This document shows, one piece after another, positions 8,574 to 18,867 of a DNA stretch of 51,514 nucleotides. The position numbers and the translations under genes are program-made. Under the pieces are notes generated by a model that saw only the letters and a program-made list of their open reading frames with translations, did no database searches and was not told the DNA's origin. Within the stretch, counting starts at the first letter, position 1. Each line of letters begins with the position of its first letter. Where the stretch lies: contig WGME01000036.1 in NCBI GenBank assembly GCA_016125225.1, positions 1-51,514 on the forward strand, read 5' to 3'. This stretch comes from a bacterium. GTDB taxonomy: Bacteria > Planctomycetota > Planctomycetia > Planctomycetales > Planctomycetaceae.

Positions 8574-11500
8574 TTATGGCGTAGGTGTAACAACCTTCCT
8601 CAGGGTAAAGGCGTACCGTGGAATCGGAACGGGAGCAGGGGCGATGCCATTGGTCGTCGCGGGTACCGCGCTGATATCGATGATGCCGGAAAGTGCTGAC
8701 CGGGCTCCGGGCAGTCCGGCTTCGAACGCTCGGCGGGTCAGCACTTTGCCGCGATCCTGAACTTGCGGATTGTCAGTGTTTTGGGTTGCGGCCCACGCGA
8801 GATTCCACAGCGACTGTTGGCGTGGCTCCGCGACCATCTGGACTCCAGTAAAGTCGTAGCGAAGTTGCAGCTGGCTCAGCAGGGCAGCCACGCCGCGGCT
8901 CGAATAGTACTGTTGATCAAGCCGGCTGATTTCGCTCTGCAGCTTCGGCCAGGCGGGGCTGATCCCCGGATAGGCTTCCGTTTCTGAACCGTCACTACGG
9001 ATGATCTTCACGAGGCCATCTGGCTGAGCGATGACCTCAGTGATGTAGGTGTCGGAGGGGTTATCGACCCCCGCGTCGAATTTCCAGTGCCTCTCACCAT
9101 CTGTCGCAGTCGGCGGAAAGATACTGCGAGGGGCAAACAGTTCCAGTCCGAGAAAGAGTGAAGACAGCCAATTGCGTTGACGGGCGTCGCTCAATTCGAA
9201 GGAATTGGATGGCCGTAGAGGCGTGACGTCCATCGCCCCCAACGTACGAATCAAGTGAGCACGATCCGGATAGCGGTCGCCGCTGTTCGCTTCCATCCAT
9301 TCTCCGTCCTGCAGTCGCTGGAACTGCAGCCGCTTTCCGTCAGCGAAACAGACCGTCAAGGTCCCTGCATCACGGTCATCAATCGTGAGATGTCCTTCCT
9401 GTGAGACGGCAAGCGCCCCCGAAGCGGTGCGAGGACTGCCGTCGGTGTTGATTTGGGGATGGCCACCGGCTCTGAGAAACTCCAGTCGCGTTGCAAATGG
9501 ACCCTGACGAATCGCCGTGCCATCGTCCAGGGTCACGCTGAGACCGAATTGTTGATGCGCGGTCACCTCCGCAACTTCATTGCCATTCGCATAACGAAAG
9601 GTCTTTTCCGATCGATCACAGGGGTGAATTTCGGTCGCTCCATCGAGCCTGGAAATTTCCAGAGTGCCATCCGGATGGATGACGCGCGTCATCCCCGGTC
9701 GGGCCGCTCCTAGAGGCCGCCCCAGCCATACCATCTTGCCTGAGAACTCAACTTGCGGCTCACAAAGCAGAGAGAGAGCCGGCGCGATCGCGGCACAAAA
9801 GCTGTCATCTTTTTTCTTAAAAAGTTCTTCATCTCCCTGGATGATCCGTGTCAGTTCGCCATCTGCATTCCGGACTAGATGCGTCCGGTTAAAGCGGGAA
9901 TCCTGTATGCGCAGCGGTCGGCCCAGCGGGTCTCGCCTCACGCTTGATAGCAGCGTTCCCCTGCCGTCATAGCGGACGTCGAACTCTTCTCCATCCACTA
10001 CGAGTACTCGCACCGTTCGGCCGTTGTCGGCAAACAACATGACGTCTCCCGAGGAGCGATTGAGACGCATGCCCTGATATTGCCGATCGCCGTCATCCTC
10101 CCATGTCCCATCGGCTTGACGCTGGAATTTGGCCGCGTATTTGTGACCATAAGCATCGCTGGCGGACTTCGAAATGCTGATTAACTCATCGTCCATCCAC
10201 TCGTAATTCATTTCGCCCGGGTCCGGCGCAGAAAGACCAAATTGCGGTCGACCGTTGATATCAAAGTGGAGGGTTGCGCCCGCTGGATTGATCATGAATG
10301 TGGCGCCGTCATCCCATTTGACATGAACCTCTGTTTGAGACTTGAGCGTGATCTCGGCGATACCGGGTCCGCGTTGGAAATGTTGACCATCAGGGCAGAT
10401 CACCTCGCTGATTTGGTCGGGTACGGCCGGATCAGGCATGACAATGACGGCGCCACTGGTGAGACGACGTAAGGAGCGACCGGAATCGAAAACCACGTTA
10501 ACCTGCCCCGTTCGATCAACGTGCAAGGCTTTCACGCCTTCCACGCCGACCTCGTAACGTGCGACGGTTTCGCCACCGAAAACATTCTTGACGGTGGCGA
10601 CAGTCGGCAGATCGCCCCCGGCATATTCGTAGGTCGTCTCACGATAAAGCGCATCGACCGCTCTCAGAGTGCGAGTTCCCCGACGGTTAACAGAGATCTG
10701 TGTGATGCGCGCGTGATACTCCTTGATGATGTCGCCATCGATACATGCGACAACCAGGCCACCGTTAGTGACCAAACCCGCTCCTGAGAGAGCTGTCTGG
10801 ACATCGCCGTCCCAGGAAACATGCTCCTTCGCGTTCGTCCAACGATAAACGGGAGGTACGGCAGGGTTCGAATTCTTCAATGGCTCCTGCGAACGTGCCC
10901 AGGTTCCCTTGTAGCCGGTAATTTGCACGGGGACATTCGAGCCAGCTTCATACTCGGCGAAGATCGTCACTCCATCAACGTCGCATCGCTTATCGAGACG
11001 TCCATCCGCGTCGAAGAAGCTCATGGCCCCCGAGCGGTCCAGTACCTGCCGCGTGCTGCTCGGGATGTCAAAGAGCTCCAGGGTGATATCGTCGTCGCGG
11101 CCATCGGCCAATTTGTCGGCATGTTCGACCACCCATTGAATGTCGTCATGGAGAGCATGGCGGGTGGCACCGGGCACTGTCGGCGGCCCATACATGCGAT
11201 CCCCCCGCTTGCCGATGTCCTCCGGCCTCTGGAGTGGCTCTGGCGGTAAATGGTAGTCCGTCGCCCGCCAGCGGCTGTTCAGTGACTCCTTGAGATCGCC
11301 TTTGAGATCAAACAATAGCCACGCCGTGCTATTGAAAATTCGCATCCGCTCGCCGGAGTCAAGGCGGTATTCGAATGAGCGTTTGGCCCGCTCGCCGGTC
11401 CAGGGACTTAATTCGGTGACGATTCTGTACGGCTTCTGCTCTCCGGCTTCTGCTTCGCCCGACGCGTAAATCTGACCAGACGCCGTGGTGATGCGGCGAA

Positions 11501-14500
11501 TGTTGCCCCCAGTCGCCAACTCGTACTCTTCACTCGAACGATTGGCCCAGATTCGCATCAAGCGTCCTTGGGAATTAACACAAACGATGTGCTTCTCCTC
11601 GCCCCAACCACTCAGCGCCAAGTTGGTCACACCGACAATCGCATCGGCCGGTAATGGATGATCGGCGGGGGCCTCGTATCCTGCAACAGCGACGACCAAG
11701 CCTGACGAGACGTCGATGCGCCTCGGACGGCAGTGCGCGATGTCATTGGGTGATTCGCAGTCGATGTCATAGCGGGTGCCAAGGTTATCGATGTAGTGGG
11801 TGAGAGTGCCATCCGCCGCGGTCTGTGAAACGACCGCAGCTTTCACTTCCACGATTTCCGTTGGACCGTCTGGTGCTGAGAGCCCAGCGGGCTGGTCCCC
11901 GCTGGCTCCCGTCGGGACTTCTGTAAGCGTGTTGATCACCTCGACTGGTAACGACTGTCCGACAGGTGGGCCGCGGTCGTTGACCGGAACTTCTGAACCC
12001 GAGTCGGCAGCACCAGGCGTCCTCGAGCACATCGGAAGACTGGCCGTTAATTCGATCGTGGTCTCGGGGCTGGCAGTTCGGGGGCTGGTGTTTGGGGCAG
12101 ACGGGAGAGTTGTCGTCGTCCGCTTGACGTAACTTCTGTGAAGGTTGGTAAACCGGGTTTGGCCATCCGGGAGCGACACACCGACGGAGCGTTTCCCATC
12201 CAAACCGGTGCTGAGGTCTGTGAAAATGACGGCCCCAGTCTGATTGTTGATCTTAATCTCCGCGACTGCATCACCGAAAGCCAATCCCTGGAAGGGACCG
12301 CCGCCCACATACGTGCCCGTTGAAGAATGAAACTTCCAGCGTCGTCCATTCTCCTCGAACTCGATGATCGTTTTCTGTGGCTTTTGATCTGGGCCTGTTT
12401 CCATGCCATACCGTACGTAGCAAGTTCGTCCGTCGGCCTTGCGCAGGGAGACAATATCGCCATCGCGATCTCGATAGATCTCTCGCCCGTCGTCAAAAGT
12501 CTGCCGGGACGTGCCATCGGTCAATGCGTAAATCGTGTGAGGAACAATGGGATTGGTATCGGTCCCGACGGTCGATTGGTCCGATGTCTGGTTTACTTCT
12601 GAAACATCTTGAGCGAACACAAAGACCTGTCTGCCCTCGGGAGCCGCATAAGTTCGCTTGATCAATGTCCCGGTGTCATCAATGGCAAAAAAACCTCGCC
12701 AGTTCAAATCAGGCATGGCAAGGTTCTTTGCGGACGGAGTGCCTTCCTGCCCGCCATCGAGACGTTCCCAGGGACCGGGGACACTGTTGGGGCCCTCATA
12801 GCGGCAGACGATATGTCCATCACCGGATGACATAAAATGCTGTTCTCGGAGCTGACCGTCTGCTCCTCGAACCGTTTTCACGACGTAAGCCGTCGTCGAT
12901 GTCTCAGTACCGGTCTCTCGGGCACCTACACGCGTCTCGGTTTCGGAACCACCATCCGCCGTGGGACGCTCGATTCGGACAATTTCCGTCTCGTTGAGTG
13001 TGCGAATGGTGCGGGTTCCCTTGCTGTCGGTCACCATCGCATTGTGCCGGTTCATCTGGATGGATTCGGCGTCGAGTTGCAAATTGGGCCCGCCGCGATC
13101 GTTCGTCTGAATCCACGCATGAGCCCGACTGATTGATAAACTGCGCTTCCACAAGCCGCTCGAATTCTTGAAAGCGGTTAATTCAAAATTGCCCGTGGTG
13201 GGATCTTCTGTGTAGAAGTAATCGGCAACAATCTTCCCCGCCGGATCCCGTTGCGTCGTCATGCGTCCGCCGGAATCGGTTTCGAGTCGATTGCCGCTGG
13301 CGTCCACAATCGAGCGTTCGCCACTGGTAGAAAGGGTGATCCGGCGACCATCGGGATCGACAAATGTCACGGAGCGTCGGGTGTCATCCACCGTCAGTAC
13401 AGCGCCGCCGAGGGGATCGACTTCGCGGTAGACATTTCCGCGGCGGTCAGTGAGCCGATAGAGTCCGTGCACATCAGATTCCAGGGTATACTCGGCGACC
13501 TCCACCGGCGTTAATTTCAACTCAGGCGACAGCTCAGAAGATTCTCCCAGGAACTCGATGATGGACGAACCATCCGTGCGAATTGTTTTGCGCAGGTGGC
13601 CTGAATCAAACTGCAAGCGAAAGGTCTGGCCGTCCAACCGCTCAAGCGCCAGCTTCCGCGGCTCCTGCAAGCCCTTGCCAGCCGGTCGGTAACCCCAGCG
13701 ATCGTCCGGCTCACGACTCCAGGTTCCTCCTGAAGGTTCAATCCACTGCTGCACCGTCGAACGTCCAGCGACAACGGTTTCGATCAGCCGAAAACGGACG
13801 TAGCCGTCCGGCTGGATCATGTTGACTTCTTCAATGCTCCCCCCTTCCGGAACCACGATGCCATCGCGACTGTAAAGTTGGGCAATCTCAGCGGCGGACA
13901 GAACCCGTCGATCCAACTCATTTCCTGCGGGAAAGGTTTCGATAGACCGACGCACCAATTCATTCGTGTGATTCAAATACTCGCGCTGGGATGTCCCGTC
14001 ACGATGGAACGTGCCGCGAAAATGGGCTCCATCGTCAGAAAAGCGCAGCGTGCCCTCAACAACATCGAGCAACTCAAATTCGCCAGCCAACAGCGTGGCA
14101 GGCGTGCCGGGAGTCGACGTGTTGGACACCCATGTTCGCCCATGCAGACTCGTGCGACGCCACCATCCTGCTAACAAGCGACCAGCGAACTCCGGGTTGG
14201 CCGGAATCGTGATGTTATCGACCACGGCACGATCACCATTCACCCATTCATGGAGCGAAACGCCGAGGGATTCGATGCCTGTCGACCGTCCTCCGTTGGC
14301 ATCAATCTGGACGTTATCCCCCTGTTCCGTCTTGTAGAACAATGTACCGTCCGGGAACTTCTCCAGCCGGTTGCGGCTGACAGCTGAGTCTGTGGAATAG
14401 AGCACACGTCGGGCTTGATCCAGCAGCGTCGTCCGCTGATCATCAATCGTGATGACAATCTGAAACGCTGGAATCTCATGGACGGTCGGTTCTTCACTCC

Positions 14501-14576
14501 GCAATTCACTCCCTGTCGATGAATTGCAGAGCCATCCGGAAGCGAGCAAGATCAATCCGAAAGAGCGACGCATCAC
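8574..14576 (-). CDS. Very large secreted YD/RHS-like repeat protein (2000 aa)
   Basis: The protein begins MMRRSFGLILLASGWLCNSS, a Sec-type signal peptide with a basic start and a hydrophobic core. The Cys is not in a proper lipobox. The remaining roughly 1970 residues consist of short, irregular beta-rich units resembling YD/RHS wrapping repeats: VDPDGRRITLSTSGER, DASGNRLETDSGGRMT, DRRGNVYREVDPLGGAVL and RYDGRGTLL..RRDPLGRP. Many units are of the type 'DG..I.....G...F' seen in RHS shells. No canonical RHS core (PxxxxDPxG) and no toxin domain is visible at the C-terminus, which ends IPRYAFTLRKVVTPTP. It is a single uninterrupted frame of 6 kb. A role as an exported shell or surface protein is inference; sequence-level family assignment is uncertain. 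Confidence 0.7.
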   Translation of the reverse strand: MMRRSFGLILLASGWLCNSSTGSELRSEEPTVHEIPAFQIVITIDDQRTTLLDQARRVLYSTDSAVSRNRLEKFPDGTLFYKTEQGDNVQIDANGGRSTGIESLGVSLHEWVNGDRAVVDNITIPANPEFAGRLLAGWWRRTSLHGRTWVSNTSTPGTPATLLAGEFELLDVVEGTLRFSDDGAHFRGTFHRDGTSQREYLNHTNELVRRSIETFPAGNELDRRVLSAAEIAQLYSRDGIVVPEGGSIEEVNMIQPDGYVRFRLIETVVAGRSTVQQWIEPSGGTWSREPDDRWGYRPAGKGLQEPRKLALERLDGQTFRLQFDSGHLRKTIRTDGSSIIEFLGESSELSPELKLTPVEVAEYTLESDVHGLYRLTDRRGNVYREVDPLGGAVLTVDDTRRSVTFVDPDGRRITLSTSGERSIVDASGNRLETDSGGRMTTQRDPAGKIVADYFYTEDPTTGNFELTAFKNSSGLWKRSLSISRAHAWIQTNDRGGPNLQLDAESIQMNRHNAMVTDSKGTRTIRTLNETEIVRIERPTADGGSETETRVGARETGTETSTTAYVVKTVRGADGQLREQHFMSSGDGHIVCRYEGPNSVPGPWERLDGGQEGTPSAKNLAMPDLNWRGFFAIDDTGTLIKRTYAAPEGRQVFVFAQDVSEVNQTSDQSTVGTDTNPIVPHTIYALTDGTSRQTFDDGREIYRDRDGDIVSLRKADGRTCYVRYGMETGPDQKPQKTIIEFEENGRRWKFHSSTGTYVGGGPFQGLAFGDAVAEIKINNQTGAVIFTDLSTGLDGKRSVGVSLPDGQTRFTNLHRSYVKRTTTTLPSAPNTSPRTASPETTIELTASLPMCSRTPGAADSGSEVPVNDRGPPVGQSLPVEVINTLTEVPTGASGDQPAGLSAPDGPTEIVEVKAAVVSQTAADGTLTHYIDNLGTRYDIDCESPNDIAHCRPRRIDVSSGLVVAVAGYEAPADHPLPADAIVGVTNLALSGWGEEKHIVCVNSQGRLMRIWANRSSEEYELATGGNIRRITTASGQIYASGEAEAGEQKPYRIVTELSPWTGERAKRSFEYRLDSGERMRIFNSTAWLLFDLKGDLKESLNSRWRATDYHLPPEPLQRPEDIGKRGDRMYGPPTVPGATRHALHDDIQWVVEHADKLADGRDDDITLELFDIPSSTRQVLDRSGAMSFFDADGRLDKRCDVDGVTIFAEYEAGSNVPVQITGYKGTWARSQEPLKNSNPAVPPVYRWTNAKEHVSWDGDVQTALSGAGLVTNGGLVVACIDGDIIKEYHARITQISVNRRGTRTLRAVDALYRETTYEYAGGDLPTVATVKNVFGGETVARYEVGVEGVKALHVDRTGQVNVVFDSGRSLRRLTSGAVIVMPDPAVPDQISEVICPDGQHFQRGPGIAEITLKSQTEVHVKWDDGATFMINPAGATLHFDINGRPQFGLSAPDPGEMNYEWMDDELISISKSASDAYGHKYAAKFQRQADGTWEDDGDRQYQGMRLNRSSGDVMLFADNGRTVRVLVVDGEEFDVRYDGRGTLLSSVRRDPLGRPLRIQDSRFNRTHLVRNADGELTRIIQGDEELFKKKDDSFCAAIAPALSLLCEPQVEFSGKMVWLGRPLGAARPGMTRVIHPDGTLEISRLDGATEIHPCDRSEKTFRYANGNEVAEVTAHQQFGLSVTLDDGTAIRQGPFATRLEFLRAGGHPQINTDGSPRTASGALAVSQEGHLTIDDRDAGTLTVCFADGKRLQFQRLQDGEWMEANSGDRYPDRAHLIRTLGAMDVTPLRPSNSFELSDARQRNWLSSLFLGLELFAPRSIFPPTATDGERHWKFDAGVDNPSDTYITEVIAQPDGLVKIIRSDGSETEAYPGISPAWPKLQSEISRLDQQYYSSRGVAALLSQLQLRYDFTGVQMVAEPRQQSLWNLAWAATQNTDNPQVQDRGKVLTRRAFEAGLPGARSALSGIIDISAVPATTNGIAPAPVPIPRYAFTLRKVVTPTP

Positions 14577-14986
14577 AAAACTCCCGAACGATGGTGGTGG
14601 CCTCTAATCTTGGAACGGGCCCTGAATCGTCCACTTTCGGCTACCAGCATCTTCTATCAGCACTTGCCTGAGATTAGCGAAGATGAGATCGATCCCCGAA
14701 GTCCCCGAAATACCGCGAGCCAGTCCGGCCGAATGTCAGCTCTTAAAGCTTCACAATTGAGGAATCAATCTTCAGTAAATCAGCGCGGTGTGAGAAATGC
14801 GACCGAATTTTGTACAAAGTCGTCTGTGGGCAATTTCAGCCACTGCGGAGTTGCTGTCAGTCGCAGCTCGGCCACCGCCAAACGCGAAAATCGCAGTTCA
14901 AACCAGGAAATCGATGGATCCGGCATTTCGTGCAAAGAGTCCGCGAACCTGGGACGAGCGAACGGCGTCCATGACAAATTGATTTC
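14577..14986. other. Intergenic/promoter region between divergent genes
   Basis: These 410 bases separate the 5' ends of the 2000-aa gene (minus) and the NADAR gene (plus). Short frames on both strands carry no recognisable motif. Promoters for both genes should lie here, but no clear -35/-10 or -24/-12 pair could be assigned by eye. Confidence 0.4.
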
Positions 14987-15691
14987 GTGCATAACCTGAT
15001 GTGGTCTTCTATACTTGGACCGAACACGCACAGTGTCGTATCAACCAGCACTCGTTTGAACAATTTCTATCATCAGGTCCTGAACGCAAGTTCTGGCGTG
15101 AGGCTTCTACGATCAACAAATGGAGTCGTCTCCGTGGCCTCGAACAGTCAAGCTGCAGAACTTCCTGATTCGGTGAGCGTACCGATTGACGGGCGAATCC
15201 TGTTCTTCAAACGGGACCGCAACCAGTTCTTTTTCCTGTCACACTTTCACGCCGCGGACTTTGAGATCGATGGAGAGGTCTGGCCGACCGTCGAACATTT
15301 TTTCCAGGCACAGAAGTCGTTCGATCACACCTACGGCAAAGCGATCCGGGCCTGCCACCATCCCGGCATGGCCAAGAGATTGGGAGCAGCTCCGGAGGGA
15401 TCGCGGAAACACTCGAAAGATTCGTGGTTCCGAGCCAACGGCCTCAAACATCGCACAGATTGGAGGGATGTTCGTCTCGACATCATGCGTCGAGCCGATC
15501 TAGCAAAGTTCTCGCAACATCCGCGTTTGGCGGCTTTGCTCCTATCCACAGGTTCCGCAGAAATCGTTGAGGACACTGCTCTTGATGACTTCTGGGGAAT
15601 TGGTCCTGATGGCGCCGGCGGCAACTGGGCTGGCAGGATTTTAACTGAGATACGCGAACAACTCAGGGAGTCTCTTCAGACCATTTCATGA
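14987..15691 (+). CDS. NADAR family protein (YbiA/DUF1768-like N-glycosidase)
   Basis: The conserved part spans about residues 65-225 of the longest frame: ILFFKRDRNQFFFLSHF, VWPTVEHFFQAQKSF, AIRACHHPGMAKRLG, DWRDVRLDIMRRADLAKF and WGIGPDGAGGNWAG. These are the hallmarks of the NADAR superfamily (YbiA type), which hydrolyses N-glycosidic bonds in riboflavin-pathway intermediates or removes ADP-ribose from nucleobases. The catalytic Glu (VEHFFQ) and the C-terminal DGxGxNxxG loop are present. Family proteins are usually 150-190 aa, so the first 49 residues may not be translated. A GTG at 15134 would give a 185-aa product of normal size. The stop overlaps the ATG of the PQQ-propeller remnant (ATGA). 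Confidence 0.85.
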   Translation: MHNLMWSSILGPNTHSVVSTSTRLNNFYHQVLNASSGVRLLRSTNGVVSVASNSQAAELPDSVSVPIDGRILFFKRDRNQFFFLSHFHAADFEIDGEVWPTVEHFFQAQKSFDHTYGKAIRACHHPGMAKRLGAAPEGSRKHSKDSWFRANGLKHRTDWRDVRLDIMRRADLAKFSQHPRLAALLLSTGSAEIVEDTALDDFWGIGPDGAGGNWAGRILTEIREQLRESLQTIS

Positions 15692-16518
15692 CGCAGGACC
15701 AGTTGGTTCCGGAATACATAAGGCGACGGTTACATTCACGGCTGCGTCCAGTTCCACAGCGCGTGACTGAGCGGCCATCATCACCGGCGCTCATCCCTTT
15801 CGGCGAGACGGTACAACTCGTCGTGAGTTCCGCAGGAAGCGTCGCTGGGTATGAACCCCAATCCGGGATGCGACTCTGGGAATTCGGTGAAGTTGGCGGG
15901 AACACTAGCACGACCCCGGTGGCGGCTGGAGATGGTCTTTTCCTGATCTCAGCTTCCGCTGGTTCTGAAGGAGGAAATGCCGAAGAAGCCAAGAAGTCGA
16001 ATGGTCTGATGGCAGTCCCGAGGCTGGGCGAGGAGTGAGTTCCACGTTTGATCTGGGCAAACCCGGCTCCCACGCCGTCCTGGGGTTCGCCGATTGTCCA
16101 TCGTGGATTGGCTTACTGGGTGAATCGTGTCAGAGCCGTCTACTGCCTGGAAGCGGCGACAGGACAGATTGGCTATAAGGAACGAGTGAAACAAGGTTGC
16201 TGGGCCACACCAGTCGGACTCGGCGACCGTCTCAACATCTTCGGCAAGGACGGGCTGACGACAGTGCTGGCCAGCGGCGAAGAATACCGCGTGCAGGCAG
16301 AAAACTCACTCTGGCCCCCCGATCAACCTCCGACGAATCACTTCCCTACTCCCGAGGACGAGACCGAAGAACGTCGTCGATCGGCGGAAATGTTCTCACG
16401 GACAACTGTCTATGGCGTCGCTCTCGTCGATCATTCGATTATTCTTCGGACCGGGAGCCAACTCTATTGCATTCGGCAATCAGCGACCAACTCGAAGCCC
16501 AAGGACGAAGCTCGATGA
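15688..16518 (+). pseudogene. PQQ-like beta-propeller (BamB-type) protein, truncated and interrupted by TGA
   Basis: One plus-strand frame carries propeller strands of the PQQ-repeat type: LVVSSAGSVAGYEPQSGMRLW, then WANPAPTPSWGSPIVHRGLAYW, then VYCLEAATGQIGYKERV and LGDRLNIFGKDGLTTVL. A TGA at 16036-16038 interrupts it with no change of frame. The second half could restart only at a TTG (16048). Planctomycete members of this group are exported and much longer, with an N-terminal signal. Here the first residues (MTQDQLVPEYIRRRLHS) do not look like a signal peptide, so the 5' part is lost. The remnant starts inside the stop of the NADAR gene, which suggests a deletion joined the two. Confidence 0.65.
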
Positions 16519-16861
16519 GTCGCTCCAGAAAGTCGGAACCGTCGCGTCAATGCAGCGAAGCTGAGAAGATTTGTTCTTCAACAGTCTTGCGAAGAACTGT
16601 CAGAATTTTGGAGTCGCAAGTCTTGCATCAAAGAATACAGCACGATGTTAGTGGCAATCTGGACTGCTGATTCGAAGGAATAGACCGAGCAACGATTAGA
16701 AGTATGCCGATCATCAACTTCATTTCGGACGACACAGTGTCGCCCGGCCATCAACCTGAACCGGAGGTGCCGCGAGAAAGCCTGGAGGGATAAGAGCAGA
16801 TAACCCGCTGCTGAGATGAAGATGCTGGCGATTTGCCTCAGATTCTGTCCCAGTGACTAAG
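16519..16861. other. Intergenic, nothing recognised
   Basis: This gap lies between the PQQ-propeller remnant and the tRNA-Ser terminator. Only short frames are present and none shows a motif. Given the decayed neighbours it may be eroded coding sequence, but no family can be named. Confidence 0.4.
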
Positions 16862-16917
16862 ACAAAAACAAACCGCCTTCTGCAACTACCTGATAATCAA
16901 GAGGTTGCGGAAGGCGG
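16862..16917 (-). terminator. Rho-independent terminator of tRNA-Ser
   Basis: On the minus strand, 13 bases after the tRNA, a stem pairs 16910-16917 (CCGCCTTC) with 16873-16880 (GAAGGCGG). It extends past one mismatch by GCAAC/GTTGC and closes a loop of about 18 bases. The following minus-strand bases are TTTGTTTTTGTC, a clear T-rich tract. The position right behind the tRNA 3' end and the orientation make this a convincing intrinsic terminator. Confidence 0.8.
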
Positions 16918-16929
16918 AGCTTGTTCAAG

Positions 16930-17016
<87 letters not shown>

Positions 17017-17072
17017 AAGTTGTTTCTGAGTAGGGCTTTGCGTCGTTTTCTCAGGTGCCTGCCGGTGTGCTG

Positions 17073-17166
17073 TTGACACGCCGTCGACACCTACACTCCG
17101 CCGGACTAGCCTGAATCTCAGACGTTGACACCCGCACGGCGGCAACCGCCGGGTGTCATTGACACC
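17073..17166. repeat. GACACC iterons and a nested palindrome before the integrase remnant
   Basis: The octamer TTGACACC or a one-base variant occurs at 17073-17080, 17084-17091, 17125-17132 and 17159-17166. Between the last two lies a nested palindrome, 17127-17157: outer arms GACACCC/GGGTGTC and inner arms GGCGG/CCGCC with loop CAA. The cluster sits between tRNA-Ser and the integrase start. Such clustered sites are typical of arm-type binding sites for a tyrosine integrase or its directionality factor. The sites are seen; the role is inferred. Confidence 0.6.
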
Positions 17167-17191
17167 ACCAAGCTGTTACCGAGGTGATGCC

Positions 17192-18185
17192 GTGGCGAAG
17201 TCTACCATTTCCGGCGCAAGTATCAAACCAGCCAAGCCTTCCCCCGATTTCCCCATGCCTCCGGGCAGTGGGTAAAGAAGATCGGCGGCAGACTGCCCTA
17301 TTTCGGCCGGTGGGCGTGATGTCCGGCAATCAGGTTATTCCCGTGGATGATTTGGAAGAATCTACCCGCGAAGCTAAGGCAGCGTATGAGTCGCGATGGG
17401 AATTCACCTCGAAAGGTACGCCGAAAGCTGTGAAGCCTGCCCCTGAGCCGATCGATGGTCTCCCCTTGCACGATCTGTGCAACCATTTCCTGTCTCACCG
17501 ATCGAACCGGATGGATTCCGGCGAACCGTCGCCGTTCACCTTCGCGGAGTATCAGCGGACCTGTCAGACAATCGTGAGCTACTTTGAAACGAGCTAACTG
17601 GTGATGATTCCGGCATCGAAGCCAGTGCAGGCACTGGTGTTGCTGGAGTTGAATGGTGGTCTCGGGAATACCGATCGGCCTGCCTGACTAAATCCGCAAT
17701 CGAGTGGAAAACGGGATGGTTCAAATACCCTCGACTGAAAGCGGGTGTTCGCCGAGAGATCCCGTTGTGGCCAGAGACCATCGAGGCCATGCGTCTGGCG
17801 ATAGCGCACTGTCCTGCCCCGTTGGACTCGGCAGACGAAAAGCTGTGTTTTATCACAGAACGCGGAACGCGGTTTCTCAGGATTCAGCCGAGCCAAACCA
17901 ATGGGGGCACTTTGTCACCATCAATCCGCTGTCCCAGCGGTTTGAGAAAATCCTCAGTGCGATCGGCATCAAATGCCCCGGCATCGGTTTTTACACGTTC
18001 CGGCATGTGGTCGAGACTATCGGCGGAGAATGCTGCGATCAGCCCCTGCAGTTGTTTTTACCCAGGCTTCGGCTACGGCAAACGTCGGAGATATTCACTT
18101 CTCGCCGATCATCCACAACCATATGGCAATGGAAATTCCGCAGCAGGTCTTGCCGGCGGCAACGTCAGAAGCGACGCCGAGTGAA
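17192..18185 (+). pseudogene. Tyrosine site-specific recombinase (phage-type integrase), frameshifted remnant
   Basis: The pieces of a planctomycete-type integrase are spread over three frames. From GTG 17192 it reads AKSTISGASIKPAKPSPDFP. After a shift near 17252 come FPHASGQWVKKIGGRLPYFGRW, then in a third frame the core-binding segment LPLHDLCNHFLSHRSNRM and PFTFAEYQRTCQTIV (17310-17597). Further shifts lead to LVLLELNGGLGNTD, AIEWKTGWFKYPRLKAGVR, IPLWPETIEAMRLAI and the catalytic-box stretch GIGFYTFRHVVETIGGE (about 17985-18030), which holds the His-x-x-Arg-like FRH. The region with the catalytic Tyr is not recognisable after 18040. At least three frameshifts make it non-functional. Its place beside tRNA-Ser suggests a lost integrated element. 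Confidence 0.75.
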
Positions 18186-18363
18186 TTGTGCCGGCAAGCT
18201 ACAGCCGTTGAGCTGCTTCACAGTTGTGCTCTCTGCGCGCGGTGACAAGACCGCGGCGGCGGAACTCACCCAGGTTCATCAAGGTGTGCTGACACTCACG
18301 ACGGAACTGACCGAACTTCCATCGCCGGCTGACATCGATCTCGCTCAGAACTGAGGCACGCCG

Positions 18364-18435
18364 ATGGCTGAACCGGTCTACCTGCCGTCACCCGAGATAA
18401 TCCGGCAAATGTGCGAGCAAATACAAATTGAGTAG
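18364..18435 (+). pseudogene. Small hypothetical protein of integrase islands, cut by TAG
   Basis: ATG 18364 starts MAEPVYLPSPEIIRQMCEQI and stops at TAG 18433-18435. The frame then continues TKEERERRLVVKNPEV. Small planctomycete proteins following integrases typically show YLP...EI...C..IQ..WT..E...R, so the TAG sits where Trp is expected. This points to a nonsense mutation in a small cargo gene. Family recognition is from memory of the pattern and is weak. Confidence 0.4.
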
Positions 18436-18867
18436 ACAAAGGAAGAACGTGAACGGCGACTTGTGGTCAAGAATCCTGAAGTGATTATGCGGCGGGGGCG
18501 GCTCTGGCGGCGATGGGGTAATAGACCAAGACGGGCGTTATGCCCGACTGGTGGCTGCCAACCGGGGCTGTGACCGCGCGTCGATGCTGAGGACAAGCAG
18601 GTCAGTCGTTGGCGTGCAATTATTGAAGTCGCCCACTGCCTCGGACTCCCTGACGCAAAGTATGTACGACTGCTGAATCGCCTGAAAACACTGCCACCTC
18701 TATTGCGAAGGGTGAGGGCTGATTGTGGTGGTGTCCGCGTTCAATTTCCCCCAGACTGCGGTTCCAAACCGTCTATGACTTTTGTTCAGATAACTCAGAG
18801 TGTATACAAGCATTTACGGCCACGCGCACGGTCACGTGAACGAGACAAGATCGTTCGGGAGTGTGAA
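18436..18867. other. Decayed intergenic stretch before the propeller-protease gene
   Basis: These 430 bases contain short open pieces that look like eroded continuation of the integrase-associated cargo, but no family is readable. The frame of the following protein is open back to 18703; that extension (MRRVRADCGG...) lacks family features and a ribosome-binding site, so I treat it as untranslated. Confidence 0.4.
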
